64,000 nt of DNA from Brooklawnia cerclae (GTDB taxonomy: Bacteria; Actinomycetota; Actinomycetes; Propionibacteriales; Propionibacteriaceae): NCBI RefSeq assembly GCF_011758645.1, contig NZ_JAAMOZ010000002.1, positions 124,001 to 188,000 on the forward strand. The letters are read 5' to 3'. Below, piece by piece: positions 18,459 through 28,353 of the stretch; position 1 is the stretch's first letter, and every line of letters starts with the position of its first letter. The notes under the pieces are model-generated. The model did no database searches. It was not told where the DNA came from and saw only the letters and a program-made list of their open reading frames with translations. Both the position numbers and the translations under genes were made by a program.

Positions 18459-19150
18459 CAGAACTCCACCTCCGCCAACGACGCCGTGTGATACGGCGCG
18501 ACCGGCTCCTGCCCGTTGCGGCACAGCTGGACGACCACGAGCCCCGCCGCCACGCCCCCGGCCACGTCGGTGACCGGGTTGTCGCCGATCATCAGCGTCT
18601 CGGAGGGCGGGACGCCGAGCCCCTGGCAGGCAGCCAGGAATGCCCGCGGATCGGGCTTGTGCGCGGGCAGGTCGCCGGTCGCGAACAGGCGAACCCGCGG
18701 ATCGGCCAGGCCGAGGCTCTCGAGCTTGCGCGACTGGTAGTCGGTCTCCCCGTTGGTGAGGACGCCCACGTGCCGCCCGGAGTCGACGGCGCGCTCCAGG
18801 GCGTCCCTCGCGTCCGGGAACGGACGCCACGACGACTCGTAGATCGCCCGCAACTCGTCGAAGGCCGCGATCGCCCGGTCGTACGGCCAGTCACGGGCAC
18901 CGGGAAGGAACTCACGGACCCGCTGGGCCCGCTGTTCGGTGAGGTCGAGCTCGCCACGGGTGTAGCGCCCGAACCAGGTCACCTCCAACTGTTCCCAGCG
19001 CTCGGCGGTCTCGCGCGGGGCCAGCTCCCAGCCGGACATCCCGCTCGTCCACTCGAGGACCGCGGCGTCGCGCGTGGACGCGTAGTCGCTGAGGGTGTCG
19101 TCCAGGTCGAACAGCACGCCGGCGATGCCCGGTGGAACGTGGAACACCAT
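18458..19150 (-). CDS. HAD-superfamily hydrolase (HAD-IA type)
   Basis: A 230-residue phosphatase-like protein. Motif I is LFDLDDTLSD (nucleophile Asp near residue 16), motif II VLTNGE, motif III HKPDPRAF (Lys) and motif IV MIGDNPVTDVAGG. A helical cap lies between motifs I and II, placing it with YjjG/phosphoglycolate-phosphatase-like enzymes acting on small phosphate esters. Substrate cannot be read from sequence. It is second in a three-gene minus-strand operon with the small protein at 19159-19377 upstream and a GNAT enzyme downstream. Confidence 0.87.
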   Translation of the reverse strand: MVFHVPPGIAGVLFDLDDTLSDYASTRDAAVLEWTSGMSGWELAPRETAERWEQLEVTWFGRYTRGELDLTEQRAQRVREFLPGARDWPYDRAIAAFDELRAIYESSWRPFPDARDALERAVDSGRHVGVLTNGETDYQSRKLESLGLADPRVRLFATGDLPAHKPDPRAFLAACQGLGVPPSETLMIGDNPVTDVAGGVAAGLVVVQLCRNGQEPVAPYHTASLAEVEF

Positions 19151-19158
19151 GCCGGTCG

Positions 19159-19377
19159 CTACTTGTTGCCCTCCGCCTCCTGCGCGTCCGAGGGCGTCAC
19201 CTCGACCTTGGGCGGGTACAGGATCGCCCGTGCCACGTTGTGGTACCCATAGCCGTCGAGCAGCGTCGCGGCGTCCTCATCGCTGAGGCTGTACGCATGG
19301 GCGAGCATGCGTACCTGTTCGGTGTAGAAGGCGTGCAACTTGCTGACGCCGGTGAGGAAGTCCAGCCGATCCGCCAT
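19159..19377 (-). CDS. Small acidic hypothetical protein (72 aa)
   Basis: Start ATG 19377 is chosen because AGGAG lies 6 nt upstream; longer readings lack a site. The sequence is helical (LDFLTGVSKLHAFYTEQVRMLAHAYSL, then DEDAATLLDGYGYHNVARAIL) with an acidic C-terminal tail (SDAQEAEGNK). No membrane segment or Cys pair. Not recognised. It leads an apparent operon, 8 nt before the HAD gene. Confidence 0.6.
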   Translation of the reverse strand: MADRLDFLTGVSKLHAFYTEQVRMLAHAYSLSDEDAATLLDGYGYHNVARAILYPPKVEVTPSDAQEAEGNK

Positions 19378-19477
19378 CTCTGCTCCTGTCTGCAACGGGT
19401 CGCGGTCAACTCTAGGTGATGGGCGGCCGAACCGACGACCTCTCCGCCCGCGGGCGCGGGGTGGGTAGGCTCGGCCC

Positions 19478-20080
19478 ATGGGCGTCAACAGCTTGCGGGC
19501 GCATCCGTTCCGGGCGCAGTGGAACCACAACACGCGCTATTACCCCACGGTCGCCGAGGCCGTCGAGGGACGCGAGGTGGTGCTCGACGCCGGCTGCGGC
19601 GACGGGACGCTCGCGCGTCACCTCGCGTCCCGCGGCCACACGGTGATCGGCGTCGATCGCGAGGCCTCCGTGCTGCCGCCGGACACGGCCGGAACCCACT
19701 TCATCCTCGCGGACGTGACGAACCTGCCCTTCCCGGACGACTCCTTCGACGCGGTCGTCAGCGTCATGATGCTGCACCACACGCGCATCGACCTGGCCCT
19801 GGTGGAGATGCGCCGCGTACTCAAACCCGGTGGCCTGCTCGTCGACGTCGGGAGCGCCCGGGACAAGGGGATCGGCGACCTCGCCCGTTCGGCTCTCGAC
19901 GTCCCGGGCGATCTGCTCGCCAAGCGGGTGACCACACCCTGGGACCCCGGCACGCCGACAGTGGACCCCGTCCTCGGGTGGACGCAGACCCGCGACACGA
20001 TGGCACGCATGCTCCCCGGGCTGCAGTGGCGGCGCGTACCCGGATGGCGATACGTCGCGACCTGGCAGCGCCCTGTTTGA
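19478..20080 (+). CDS. Class I SAM-dependent methyltransferase
   Basis: A 200-residue methyltransferase of the Methyltransf_11 type. Motif I is [15 protein letters not shown], the acidic loop GVDRE follows, motif II/III is [23 protein letters not shown], and motif IV is [10 protein letters not shown]. This resembles UbiE-like small-molecule methyltransferases; the acceptor is unknown. TAGGCT (19466-19471) sits 6 nt before ATG 19478 with no ribosome-binding site, a leaderless arrangement. It is divergent from the small-protein operon across 100 bp. Confidence 0.88.
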   Translation: MGVNSLRAHPFRAQWNHNTRYYPTVAEAVEGREVVLDAGCGDGTLARHLASRGHTVIGVDREASVLPPDTAGTHFILADVTNLPFPDDSFDAVVSVMMLHHTRIDLALVEMRRVLKPGGLLVDVGSARDKGIGDLARSALDVPGDLLAKRVTTPWDPGTPTVDPVLGWTQTRDTMARMLPGLQWRRVPGWRYVATWQRPV

Positions 20081-20145
20081 GCTTGTGTTGTCCAAATAGA
20101 GGGGCCGATGTGCCCGTGGGCCCCTCCCCCGATAGATTGGCCACC

Positions 20146-21696
20146 ATGAGGATTGGTGTTCCACGTGAATCCCTCCCCGGAGAGAACCGTGTAGCTGCGA
20201 CGCCAGTGACGGTGCCGCAACTTGTGAAGCTCGGCTACGAGGTTGTGGTCGAGGCTGGCGCCGGCCTTCGTGCGGCGTATCCGGACGAAGGGTATGTGCA
20301 AGCCGGAGCCACGATCGGCTCGTATGCAGATGTCTGGTTCTCCGACATCGTGCTGGCGGTGAACGAGCCCAGCGTGAACGAGCTGGAGACGATGCGTCCG
20401 GGCTCGACCCTGATCACGTTCCTGCACCCGCGGCAGAACGAGGCGCTCGTCGAGGCCCTGCAGAAGCAGGGGGTCACGGGCATGTCCATGGACATGGTGC
20501 CGCGCATCTCGCGGGCCCAGTCGATGGACGCGCTGAGTTCGATGGCCAACATCTCGGGCTATCGCGGGGTCGTCGAGGCGTCCTATTCGTTCGGGCGCAC
20601 GTTCGGCGGTCAGGTGACCGCGGCGGGCAAGATCCCCCCGGCGAAGGTCTTCGTCATCGGCACCGGTGTCGCGGGCCTCGCGGCGCTCGGCGCCGCCAGC
20701 GCCCGGGGAGCCGAGGTCTACGCCACCGACGTGCGGCCCGAGACGGCCGAGCAGGTCGAGTCGATGGGCGGCACCTTCCTGAAGGTGCGCACCGGGGCGG
20801 ACGACCAGGGTGTCAGCTCCGACGGCTACGCCAAGGAGACCTCGGACGACTACAACGTGCGCGCCGCCGAGCTCTACATGGAGCAGGCCCGCAAGGTGGA
20901 CATCATCATCACCACGGCGGCCATTCCCGGCAAGCCGTCGCCGAAGCTGATCACCGCCGAGATGGTCGCCGCCATGAGGCCCGGCAGCGTGATCGTCGAT
21001 CTCGCGGCCCTGGGCGGTGGCAACTGCGAGCTGACCAGGCCCGGCGAGAAGTACGTGACCGACGGCGGTGTGACGATCATCGGCTACACCGACCTCGCGA
21101 GCCGGCTGCCCGGTGTGGCGAGCCAGCTCTACGGAACCAACCTGGTCAACCTGCTGAAGCTCGCGACCCCGGAGAAGGACGGCAACCTCGTCGTCGACTT
21201 CTCCGACGAGGTCATCCGCAACATGACGGTGACCCGCAACGGCGAGATAACCTTCCCGCCGCCTCCGATCCAGGTGTCGGCGGCCCCCAAGCCGTTGCCC
21301 GACAAGGAGGAGGCGCCCCGGGGCGTCGTCGCCGAGGTGAAGACCCCGCGTCCGTGGTGGGTGGCCTTCAGCGTCGTCGGGGTGCTCGCGGTGGCCCTGA
21401 TCGTCCTGCTCACCCTCGCCCCCAGCTCCTTCGTCTCACTGTTCGGAGTGTTCGCGCTGGCCCTGGTCGTCGGGTACTACGTGGTGTGGAACGTCACCGC
21501 GGCCCTGCACACACCGCTCATGAGCGTGACGAACGCGGTCAGCGGCATCATCGTGGTCGGCGCGATCAGCCAGCTCGGCAGTGACAGCTGGGCGATCAAG
21601 ATCATCGCCATGATCGCGGTGCTGATCGCCAGCATCAACATCTTCGGTGGATTCACCGTCACCCAGCGCATGCTCAAGATGTTCAGGAAGGCGTGA
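20146..21696 (+). CDS. pntA: NAD(P) transhydrogenase subunit alpha
   Basis: A 516-residue subunit of the proton-translocating transhydrogenase, which uses proton-motive force to make NADPH from NADH. The N-terminal alanine-dehydrogenase-like domain begins [20 protein letters not shown]; the NAD-binding fold has [21 protein letters not shown]. The C-terminal ~140 residues hold about four hydrophobic helices, so this is the fused PntA form (E. coli 510 aa), not the split AA/AB form. TAGATT (20133-20138) ends 7 nt before ATG 20146 and no Shine-Dalgarno is present, so the operon mRNA is probably leaderless. Confidence 0.96.
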   Translation: MRIGVPRESLPGENRVAATPVTVPQLVKLGYEVVVEAGAGLRAAYPDEGYVQAGATIGSYADVWFSDIVLAVNEPSVNELETMRPGSTLITFLHPRQNEALVEALQKQGVTGMSMDMVPRISRAQSMDALSSMANISGYRGVVEASYSFGRTFGGQVTAAGKIPPAKVFVIGTGVAGLAALGAASARGAEVYATDVRPETAEQVESMGGTFLKVRTGADDQGVSSDGYAKETSDDYNVRAAELYMEQARKVDIIITTAAIPGKPSPKLITAEMVAAMRPGSVIVDLAALGGGNCELTRPGEKYVTDGGVTIIGYTDLASRLPGVASQLYGTNLVNLLKLATPEKDGNLVVDFSDEVIRNMTVTRNGEITFPPPPIQVSAAPKPLPDKEEAPRGVVAEVKTPRPWWVAFSVVGVLAVALIVLLTLAPSSFVSLFGVFALALVVGYYVVWNVTAALHTPLMSVTNAVSGIIVVGAISQLGSDSWAIKIIAMIAVLIASINIFGGFTVTQRMLKMFRKA

Positions 21697-21702
21697 TCCA
21701 CC

Positions 21703-23181
21703 ATGCTCGCCAACTTCGTCCAGGCAACCTACATCGTCGCCGGTCTGCTGTTCATCCTGGCGCTGGCCGGTTTGGCCAAGTTCGAGACCTCCAAGCGCGG
21801 CAACGCCTTCGGCATCCTCGGCATGTTCCTCGCGGTCGTCGCCACGTGCGTGGCCGCATGGGCGCCCGAGAGCTGGCGCGGTGACAACTGGCACTCGGCG
21901 ATGCCGAGCTTCGTCGGCATCGCCGGTGTGGCGCCCGCGATCATGCTCGTCGTCGCCATGGTGATCGGTGCCGTGATCGGTGTCTACAAGGCCACCAGGG
22001 TCGAGATGACCGGCATGCCGCAGTTGATCGCCCAGCTGCACAGCTTCGTCGGCCTCGCCGCCGTGCTCATCGGGTTCAACGTGTTCATCGAGACCAAGCG
22101 TGAGCTGGCGTCGGGTTCGGTGTCCGATCTCGGTTTCCACCTCGCGGAGGTCTGGATCGGCATCTTCATCGGCGCGGTCACCTTCACCGGGTCGATCGTG
22201 GCCTGGGGCAAGCTGTCGGAGCGCATCCCCTCCAAGCCGCTGACCCTGCCGGGCCGCAACCTGATCAACCTTGTCAGCATCGTGGGCATCATCGCCTGCG
22301 GCATCTGGTTCCAGTCGTCGCAGAGCTGGATCCCGCTGATCCTCCTCACGCTGCTCAGCCTGTTCCTCGGGTTCCATCTCGTCGCGGCCATCGGCGGCGC
22401 CGACATGCCCGTCGTCATCTCGATGCTGAACAGCTACTCGGGCTTCGCCGCCGCCTTCAGCGGCTTCAGCCTCGGCATGAACGTGCTGATCATCACCGGT
22501 GCGCTCGTGGGCGCGTCCGGTGCGATCCTGTCGTACATCATGTGCAAGGCCATGAACCGCTCGTTCATCTCGGTCATCCTCGGTGGGTTCGGGACGCAGG
22601 CGACCACCACCGCGGCCGGCCCCCAGGGAGAGATCCAGGAGGTCAAGGCCGACGAGCTCGCCTCCTGGCTTGCGGACGCCCGCTCGGTGATGATCACCCC
22701 GGGCTACGGCATGGCCGTCGCGCAGGCGCAGTACCCGGTGGCGCAGCTCACCAAACGGCTGACGGACGCCGGCATCGAGGTGCGTTTCGCGATCCACCCG
22801 GTTGCCGGGCGCCTGCCCGGTCACATGAACGTGCTGCTCGCCGAGGCCCACGTGCCCTACGACATCGTCTACGAGATGGACGAGGTGAACGACGAGTTCG
22901 ACCAGACCGACGTCGTCCTCGTGATCGGTGCGAACGACACCGTCAACCCGACCGCCATGGAGCCGGGGACGCCGATCTCGGGCATGCCGGTGCTCCACGT
23001 GTGGGAGGCCAAGAAGGTCGTCGTGTTCAAGCGGTCGATGAAGCCCGGCTACGCGGGCGTCGAGAACCCGCTGTTCTTCTACGACAACACCTACATGCTG
23101 TTCGGGGACGCCAAGGCGTCGGTGGAGGCCATCAACTCCGCGCTCCCGGCTGCCGACCAGCACAAGGCGCTCACCGCCTGA
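21703..23181 (+). CDS. pntB: NAD(P) transhydrogenase subunit beta
   Basis: A 492-residue integral membrane subunit. About nine transmembrane helices in the first ~270 residues form the proton channel, followed by a cytoplasmic NADP(H)-binding domain with [19 protein letters not shown] and [16 protein letters not shown], the hallmark dIII loops. The C-terminal sequence [18 protein letters not shown] is diagnostic. It starts 6 nt after pntA. A 17-bp perfect hairpin follows the stop. Confidence 0.96.
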   Translation: MLANFVQATYIVAGLLFILALAGLAKFETSKRGNAFGILGMFLAVVATCVAAWAPESWRGDNWHSAMPSFVGIAGVAPAIMLVVAMVIGAVIGVYKATRVEMTGMPQLIAQLHSFVGLAAVLIGFNVFIETKRELASGSVSDLGFHLAEVWIGIFIGAVTFTGSIVAWGKLSERIPSKPLTLPGRNLINLVSIVGIIACGIWFQSSQSWIPLILLTLLSLFLGFHLVAAIGGADMPVVISMLNSYSGFAAAFSGFSLGMNVLIITGALVGASGAILSYIMCKAMNRSFISVILGGFGTQATTTAAGPQGEIQEVKADELASWLADARSVMITPGYGMAVAQAQYPVAQLTKRLTDAGIEVRFAIHPVAGRLPGHMNVLLAEAHVPYDIVYEMDEVNDEFDQTDVVLVIGANDTVNPTAMEPGTPISGMPVLHVWEAKKVVVFKRSMKPGYAGVENPLFFYDNTYMLFGDAKASVEAINSALPAADQHKALTA

Positions 23182-23198
23182 GGTTCATCGCCCGGGCC

Positions 23199-23256
23199 AC
23201 GACCGGGACGCGGACGGACGCCGGCAACGGTGGCCGAGGGTCCGCGTCCCGGTCGT
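23199..23256 (+). terminator. Hairpin terminator after pntAB
   Basis: A perfect 17-bp inverted repeat (23199-23215 with 23240-23256, ACGACCGGGACGCGGAC and complement) with a 24-nt loop, 17 bp past the pntB stop. There is no U-tract. Confidence 0.65.
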
Positions 23257-23353
23257 TCCATGTCCGGCACCGTTTACCCTGACCCGCGGGTGCAGGGACG
23301 AATCAGGGCCATGACCCGCGTTTGGTGAAGCCGCGGGTGCCTAGCGTGATGCC

Positions 23354-24130
23354 ATGAGCAACGCCCCCGAATCATCGCGCCGCGTCATCTCGACCCACAG
23401 CCTGTCCAAGACGTTCTCTCACACGGGCACCCAGCAGAACGTCCTCGATCGCCTCGACCTGGACATCCGGGAGGGCGACTTCACCGTCATCATGGGCCCC
23501 TCGGGGGCCGGCAAGTCGACGTTACTGTACGCCTTGTCGGGCATGGACCGGCCCACCCTCGGCACGGTCGAGTTCGACGGGACCGACATCTCCGACTACA
23601 GCGAGGATCGGCTGGCACGGTTCCGCCGCTCCCATTGCGGGTTCGTGTTCCAGCAGGTGTATCTGCTGGACGCCATGAGCGTCATGGACAACGTCATGGC
23701 CGTCGGTCTTCTGGTCAGCCACGACCGGGGCGGCGTCCGCCGGCGCGCCGAGGAACTGTTCGAGATGGTCGGCCTGTCGCAGGCCCAGACGCGCAAGTCG
23801 GCCACCATGCTGTCGGGCGGTGAGGCCCAGCGCGCGGCCATCGTCCGTGGGTTGATCAACGCCCCGGACGTGCTGTTCGCCGACGAGCCCACCGGCCAGC
23901 TGAACAGCGAGACCTCCACACGGGTGCTCGACCTGCTCAGCCAGGTCAATGCCGCGGGGCAGACCATCGTGATGGTCACCCACGACGTGCGATCCGCCGC
24001 CCGTGGCAACCGCATTCTTTATCTGCGCGACGGGCACGTCCAGGGCGAACTGGACCTGGGGCGCGATGATCCCGGCTGGTCCCACAGGCAGCAGCGGCTC
24101 GCCGGGTTCCTCGACGAGCTGGGCTGGTGA
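23354..24130 (+). CDS. ABC transporter ATP-binding protein (LolD/MacB/FtsE-like)
   Basis: A 258-residue nucleotide-binding subunit. Walker A is GPSGAGKST, the Q-loop region is CGFVFQQVYLL, the signature motif is LSGGEAQRAAI, and Walker B is VLFADEPTG. This subfamily pairs with FtsX-type permeases and exports lipoproteins, peptides or drugs by mechanotransmission. TAGCGT (23342-23347) lies 6 nt before ATG 23354, a leaderless start. Its stop overlaps the permease start (GTGA). Confidence 0.93.
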   Translation: MSNAPESSRRVISTHSLSKTFSHTGTQQNVLDRLDLDIREGDFTVIMGPSGAGKSTLLYALSGMDRPTLGTVEFDGTDISDYSEDRLARFRRSHCGFVFQQVYLLDAMSVMDNVMAVGLLVSHDRGGVRRRAEELFEMVGLSQAQTRKSATMLSGGEAQRAAIVRGLINAPDVLFADEPTGQLNSETSTRVLDLLSQVNAAGQTIVMVTHDVRSAARGNRILYLRDGHVQGELDLGRDDPGWSHRQQRLAGFLDELGW

Positions 24131-26484
24131 GTCGCATGCAGGCCCTGGCGATTCTCGTCGCCCGCAACGTGCGGCACCGCAGGGGACAGGCGCTGGCGAT
24201 GCTGCTGCTGGCGGCCGTGGCAGCTGTGCCGCTGAACCTCGGCATCATCATGGCGACCGGCTATCCCCGTCTCATCGAGGACTCTCTGACCTCGGTCAAT
24301 GCCTCCGACTTCATGGCGCTGGTGCCGGACGACGACGCCGCCGGCCGCTTCGTCGAGCAGCTCCGAGCCGATTCCGACATCACCGAGCTGGAGGCGGACA
24401 CCGTGCTGGCCGGGCCGGTGGACACCACCTTCGGTGGGGAGCGCGCGTCCGTGCTGGCGCTCGTGTTCGACTCCGACGCTCGTCCGCGGCTCGACGGCTG
24501 GCACACGATCTCGCAGACCAGCGACCCCCTCGACCACCCGATCCTGGCCCCTGCCATCTACGGCGCCGGCGGCGGTTACTCGCTGGGCCAGCAGATCGAC
24601 TTCTCGTCCCCGGCGGGCGACTTGAGCTTCCAGGTGCAGGGATTCGCGGAACTGCCGACGATGGGGGTGCCGAACATGGGTGCCGTCGGCTTCGGGGTGC
24701 CGGGTGAGCAGTTCGACGACCTGCTGCGGGAGCCGGGCCCGTTGTCCACGATGCTCCTGGTGAAGGCACGCACCATCGATTCCGGGGACGCGACGCAGGT
24801 CCTGGCCGACAACCTGGCCGAGTACAACAACGCGCATCCCGGGGCCACCGTCACCCCGGCCTGGGACGTGAGCCGCGACCTGCTCGCCGAGGGCGTCCTG
24901 CTGGGAGCCAACATCTTCGCGGCGGCCCTGGTCGCGTTCGCCGTCATCATCGTGGTGGTGGCCCTGGTGGTCATCAGGTTCCTCACCGTCAACGCGATCG
25001 ACGGCGAGCTGCGGCAACTGGGCGTCCTTCGGGCGACCGGGTTCACCACCGGGCAGGTGATCACCACGCTGGTGGCGACCTCGGCGGCGAGCGCTGCTGC
25101 CGGATCGGTGGTCGGGGTCGGCCTGTCGTATGCGGTGCTGCCCACGCTGGCCGATTCGCTGAGCGACCAGACAGGCCTGCTGTGGCAGCCCGGGTTCAGC
25201 GTCGTCGGCTTCCTGGCGACGGTCGTCTTGCTGACGGGAGCGGTGCTGGTGATGTCGGCCGTCGCGGCACTCCGGGTGCGGCGGATGGGAACCCTGACCG
25301 CCCTGCGGGGCGGCGAGGTGGCTCGCGGCTCCGGACATCATCCGTTGCCGCTGGCGATCACTCCCGGGCCGCTCAACTGGCTCCTCGGTGCGAAGCAGGC
25401 ACTGGTGAGGTTGCCGCAGACGCTTCTGGTGGGTGCCACGATGCTGGTCGTCACGGCCATGTCGGTGATCGCGGTCAGCCTCTCGGTGAACATCCTGGGT
25501 GATCCGGCGGCATTCACCCGCATGATGGTCGGCGACATGCCCGACGCCCAGGTCGTCACGCCGGACGCGGAGGCCGCCGACCGCGTCCGGGACGAGGCGG
25601 CCGCGCTGCCCGGCGTGGAGCAGGCATTCATGTCCGAGCTGACCGGCCTGAGCGTCAACAACATCAACACGTCGGTCTACGTGGCCGACGACTTCGGACG
25701 ACTGCGCTACGACGCCACCTACGAGGGCCGGATGCCCAGCCGGGACGACGAGGTGGTCCTGGGTTCGGTGCTGGCAGACCAGTTGGGCGTCAGCACCGGC
25801 GACGAGGTCGCCCTGACGGTCTCGGAGCACACGGCGACCTACCTGGTCACGGGCGAGACCTCGAGCGGCCGCGGGATGGGACGCAGCCTCGACCTCACCG
25901 TCGACGCGATGCGCCGGCTCGACCCCGGCTACCAGGCCGACACCGTCTCGTTGCAGGTGAGCGATCCGGCACAGATACCGGACCTGCTGGATCGCCTCAG
26001 CGCGGCGTCCCCCGATGACGTGGTCTCGACGGAGAACGTGGTGACCAGCCTGTCGACCCAGCTGTCGGGATACCAGTCGATGATCGCCGCGATGTCGGTC
26101 ATCATCCTGGCCTTCATGGGTGTCGTGGTGGTGCTCGTGGTGGCACTGGTGGTCTCGACGCTGATCGTGCACTGCCGGCGCCGGTACGGGACGCTGAAGG
26201 CCCTGGGGTTCACCAGCGCCGACCTGGCCGCCCAGACGGCGATGACCCAGCTGCCGGCGGTGCTGATCGGCTCCCTGCTGGGCGGCGCGGCCGGGATGGC
26301 ATTGCAGAACCCGGTGATGATCGCGCTGCTGAGCGGCCTGGGCATCAAGAAGGCCGGTTTCTGGCTTCCTTGGACGTATCCGCTCGGGTTGGCGGTGGTC
26401 GTGACGGTGCTCGCCGCGCTGGTGTGCTGGCTGGATTCGCTGTCGCTGCGCAGGATCAGTGCCTATGCACTGGTCACCGAATGA
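24127..26484 (+). CDS. FtsX-like ABC transporter permease
   Basis: A 785-residue membrane protein with an N-terminal helix, a large extracytoplasmic domain, then an FtsX domain (helices near residues 260-420, including VNAIDGELRQLGVLRATGFT). A second extracytoplasmic domain follows, then a second FtsX domain at the C-terminus (CRRRYGTLKALGFTSADLAAQT). This two-FtsX architecture matches actinobacterial MacB/LolE-like exporters encoded beside their ATPase. The start is GTG 24127 overlapping the ATPase stop. Cargo unknown; no sensor-kinase pair, common beside antimicrobial-peptide exporters, is adjacent. Confidence 0.9.
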   Translation: MSRMQALAILVARNVRHRRGQALAMLLLAAVAAVPLNLGIIMATGYPRLIEDSLTSVNASDFMALVPDDDAAGRFVEQLRADSDITELEADTVLAGPVDTTFGGERASVLALVFDSDARPRLDGWHTISQTSDPLDHPILAPAIYGAGGGYSLGQQIDFSSPAGDLSFQVQGFAELPTMGVPNMGAVGFGVPGEQFDDLLREPGPLSTMLLVKARTIDSGDATQVLADNLAEYNNAHPGATVTPAWDVSRDLLAEGVLLGANIFAAALVAFAVIIVVVALVVIRFLTVNAIDGELRQLGVLRATGFTTGQVITTLVATSAASAAAGSVVGVGLSYAVLPTLADSLSDQTGLLWQPGFSVVGFLATVVLLTGAVLVMSAVAALRVRRMGTLTALRGGEVARGSGHHPLPLAITPGPLNWLLGAKQALVRLPQTLLVGATMLVVTAMSVIAVSLSVNILGDPAAFTRMMVGDMPDAQVVTPDAEAADRVRDEAAALPGVEQAFMSELTGLSVNNINTSVYVADDFGRLRYDATYEGRMPSRDDEVVLGSVLADQLGVSTGDEVALTVSEHTATYLVTGETSSGRGMGRSLDLTVDAMRRLDPGYQADTVSLQVSDPAQIPDLLDRLSAASPDDVVSTENVVTSLSTQLSGYQSMIAAMSVIILAFMGVVVVLVVALVVSTLIVHCRRRYGTLKALGFTSADLAAQTAMTQLPAVLIGSLLGGAAGMALQNPVMIALLSGLGIKKAGFWLPWTYPLGLAVVVTVLAALVCWLDSLSLRRISAYALVTE

Positions 26485-26529
26485 ACGGGGCCGGCGATCC
26501 CGCCGTGTCCCACGGGCTCGGGCGCTGGC

Positions 26530-27129
26530 TCAGTCGAGTGGCGTCCCGGCCCAACTGGCGGCACGCCAGGTGTCGTCCACCCGGTCGAGGACGACGACAT
26601 CGGTGTTGCCGAGCGGCGGCAGCCCGGCGCCGCCCGGCCGCACGTTGACCGCGCGCGCCGAGATCCACACGCCCATGGCCGCGGCGTGGCTCACCACCGC
26701 GACCAGGCGGCGTCGGGTCGACACGATCTCGTCGATCGCGGCGTCGTAGCGTCCCAGGAACGTGGGGGCGTCCTCGCCCCCGTCGAGCTTCGCCAGCGGA
26801 TCGGTGATCCACGTGCGGAGCATGGACATGTAGGCGGTCCAGTCCGTGGCGCCCTCCTGATCACCCCCGGGGATCTCCCGAAGCCCGGCGAGGGCCGTGA
26901 CGGGCAGGCCCAGGCGCTCGGCGAGCGGGGTCGCGGTCTGCACCGCACGAGTGATGTCGGAGGCGAACACCGCCTCGATCGGATCCGATCCGAGGCGTTC
27001 GGCGAGACGATCCGCCTGATCGAAGCCGACCGCGTTCAGCGAGGGTCCGGGGTATGCCCCGTCGAGGATGTGGTTGACGTTGTTGTCCGTCAGCCCGTGT
27101 CGGATCATCAGCAGGCGCACGTCGCTCAT
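26530..27129 (-). CDS. Histidine phosphatase family protein (phosphoglycerate mutase-like)
   Basis: A 199-residue branch-1 histidine phosphatase. The catalytic motif LLMIRHGLTDNN contains the phospho-accepting His; the second conserved His is in VVSHAAAMG. The acid/base Glu region is GLREIPGGDQEG. Substrates in this family range from 2-phosphoglycerate to nucleotides and sugar phosphates; GpmB-like phosphatase activity is more likely than true mutase activity. ATG 27129 gives MSDVRLLMIRHG. A -10-like TACTAT (27133-27128) lies 7 nt before GTG 27120, so a leaderless start there (VRLLMIRHG) is a real alternative. Hairpin repeats begin only ~8 bp upstream. Confidence 0.87.
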   Translation of the reverse strand: MSDVRLLMIRHGLTDNNVNHILDGAYPGPSLNAVGFDQADRLAERLGSDPIEAVFASDITRAVQTATPLAERLGLPVTALAGLREIPGGDQEGATDWTAYMSMLRTWITDPLAKLDGGEDAPTFLGRYDAAIDEIVSTRRRLVAVVSHAAAMGVWISARAVNVRPGGAGLPPLGNTDVVVLDRVDDTWRAASWAGTPLD

Positions 27130-27135
27130 AGTAGA

Positions 27136-27412
27136 CGGTCCCTGAGCCTGTCGAAGGGTCGTTTCGACAGGCTCAACGGTCGGTCCCTGAGCCTGTCGAA
27201 GGGCGTTTCGACAGGCTCAACGGTCGGTCCCTGAGCTTGTCGAAGGGTCGTTTCGACAGGCTCAACGGGCGTTTCGACAGGCTCAACGGGCGTTTCGACG
27301 GGCTCAACGGGCGTTTCGACGGGCTCAACGGGCATCTCGGCTAACGTCCCCTGAGCTTGTCGAAGGGCGTTTCGACGGGCTCAACGGGCGTTTCGACAGG
27401 CTCAACGGGCGT
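27136..27412. repeat. Hairpin-repeat array 3
   Basis: About twelve copies in tandem, alternating orientation at the left end and then mostly one orientation. Arms are CCCT/AGGG around GAGCCTGTCGA and CGTT/AACG around TCGACAGGCTC or TCGACGGGCTC; pairs of opposite copies repeat at about 49 bp. The array fills the whole gap between the importer permease gene and the histidine-phosphatase start; no other element is seen. Confidence 0.9.
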
Positions 27413-27422
27413 CTTATCCTGC

Positions 27423-28352
27423 CTATTTGACCGCGCCCGCGGTCAGGCCGCGCACGAAGTAGCGCTGCATCACCAGGAACACCACGACCGGGATGACCAT
27501 CGAGATGAAGGCCCCCGCCGACAACAGGTACCAGGCCGAGCCGCGGCTGCCGGACAGCTGCGAGATGTACACGGTCAGCGGCGCCACGCGGGCACTGCCA
27601 CCCAGGAAGACCATCGAGACGAGCAGGTCGTTCCACGTCCACAGGAACTGGAAGATCCCGTAGGACGCGATGGCCGGCGTGGCCAGCGGCAGGACGATGC
27701 GAAGGAAGACCTGCACCGGGTTCGCGCCGTCGATGGTCGCCGCCTCGATCAGGGCCGGCGGCAGCTCTCGGATGGAGTTGAACATCATGAACACCGCGAG
27801 CGGCAGGCCGAAGATCGTGTGCGAGATCCACACCGTCCAGTAGGTGCCGTCGATGCCGATGGCCCCGTACATCTGCATGAGCGGGACGAGCGTCACCTGC
27901 AGTGGGACGATCTGCAGCGCGAACACGGCGACGAACAGCCACTGGCGCCCGGGGAACTGCAGCCAGGCGAACCCGTACGCTGCCAGCGCGGCGATCGCCA
28001 GGGGGAACAGCGTGCTCGGGATCGTGATCACCAGCGAGTTCACGAAGAAGTCGAGCATGGACGACGACCCGCTGCCCGACAGTGCCTGGGCGTAGTTGTC
28101 CAGCGTGAAGTCGGGGTTGGCGAACACCGTCCACCAGCCGCTCGTGGAGATGTCGCGCTGCGGCCGGAACGAGGTGATCAACAGGCCGATCGTGGGCACC
28201 GTCCACACCGTCGCGATGAGAATCGCGACCACGGTGGCCAGCGGTGAACTGGTCGTACGGGTCGCGGCCCCGTTCCCTCGGCGTCGGCGGGCGCCGGACG
28301 ACAGCTCCGGGGCTCGTCCGCCGGCCTCGACGACAGGCACCATCGCACTCAT
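27423..28352 (-). CDS. Carbohydrate ABC transporter permease (MalG/AglG-like)
   Basis: A 309-residue inner-membrane subunit with six predicted helices and the cytoplasmic EAA loop ALIEAATIDGANPVQVFLRIVLPLATP, which contacts the ATPase. A basic Ala/Arg-rich N-terminal extension precedes the first helix. Sequence style fits the alpha-glucoside permease branch (GgtD/AglG). It starts 1 nt after the stop of the partner permease, RBS overlapping it. No ATPase gene follows, so a shared ATPase such as MsiK is likely supplied elsewhere. Confidence 0.92.
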   Translation of the reverse strand: MSAMVPVVEAGGRAPELSSGARRRRGNGAATRTTSSPLATVVAILIATVWTVPTIGLLITSFRPQRDISTSGWWTVFANPDFTLDNYAQALSGSGSSSMLDFFVNSLVITIPSTLFPLAIAALAAYGFAWLQFPGRQWLFVAVFALQIVPLQVTLVPLMQMYGAIGIDGTYWTVWISHTIFGLPLAVFMMFNSIRELPPALIEAATIDGANPVQVFLRIVLPLATPAIASYGIFQFLWTWNDLLVSMVFLGGSARVAPLTVYISQLSGSRGSAWYLLSAGAFISMVIPVVVFLVMQRYFVRGLTAGAVK

Positions 28353-28353
28353 G

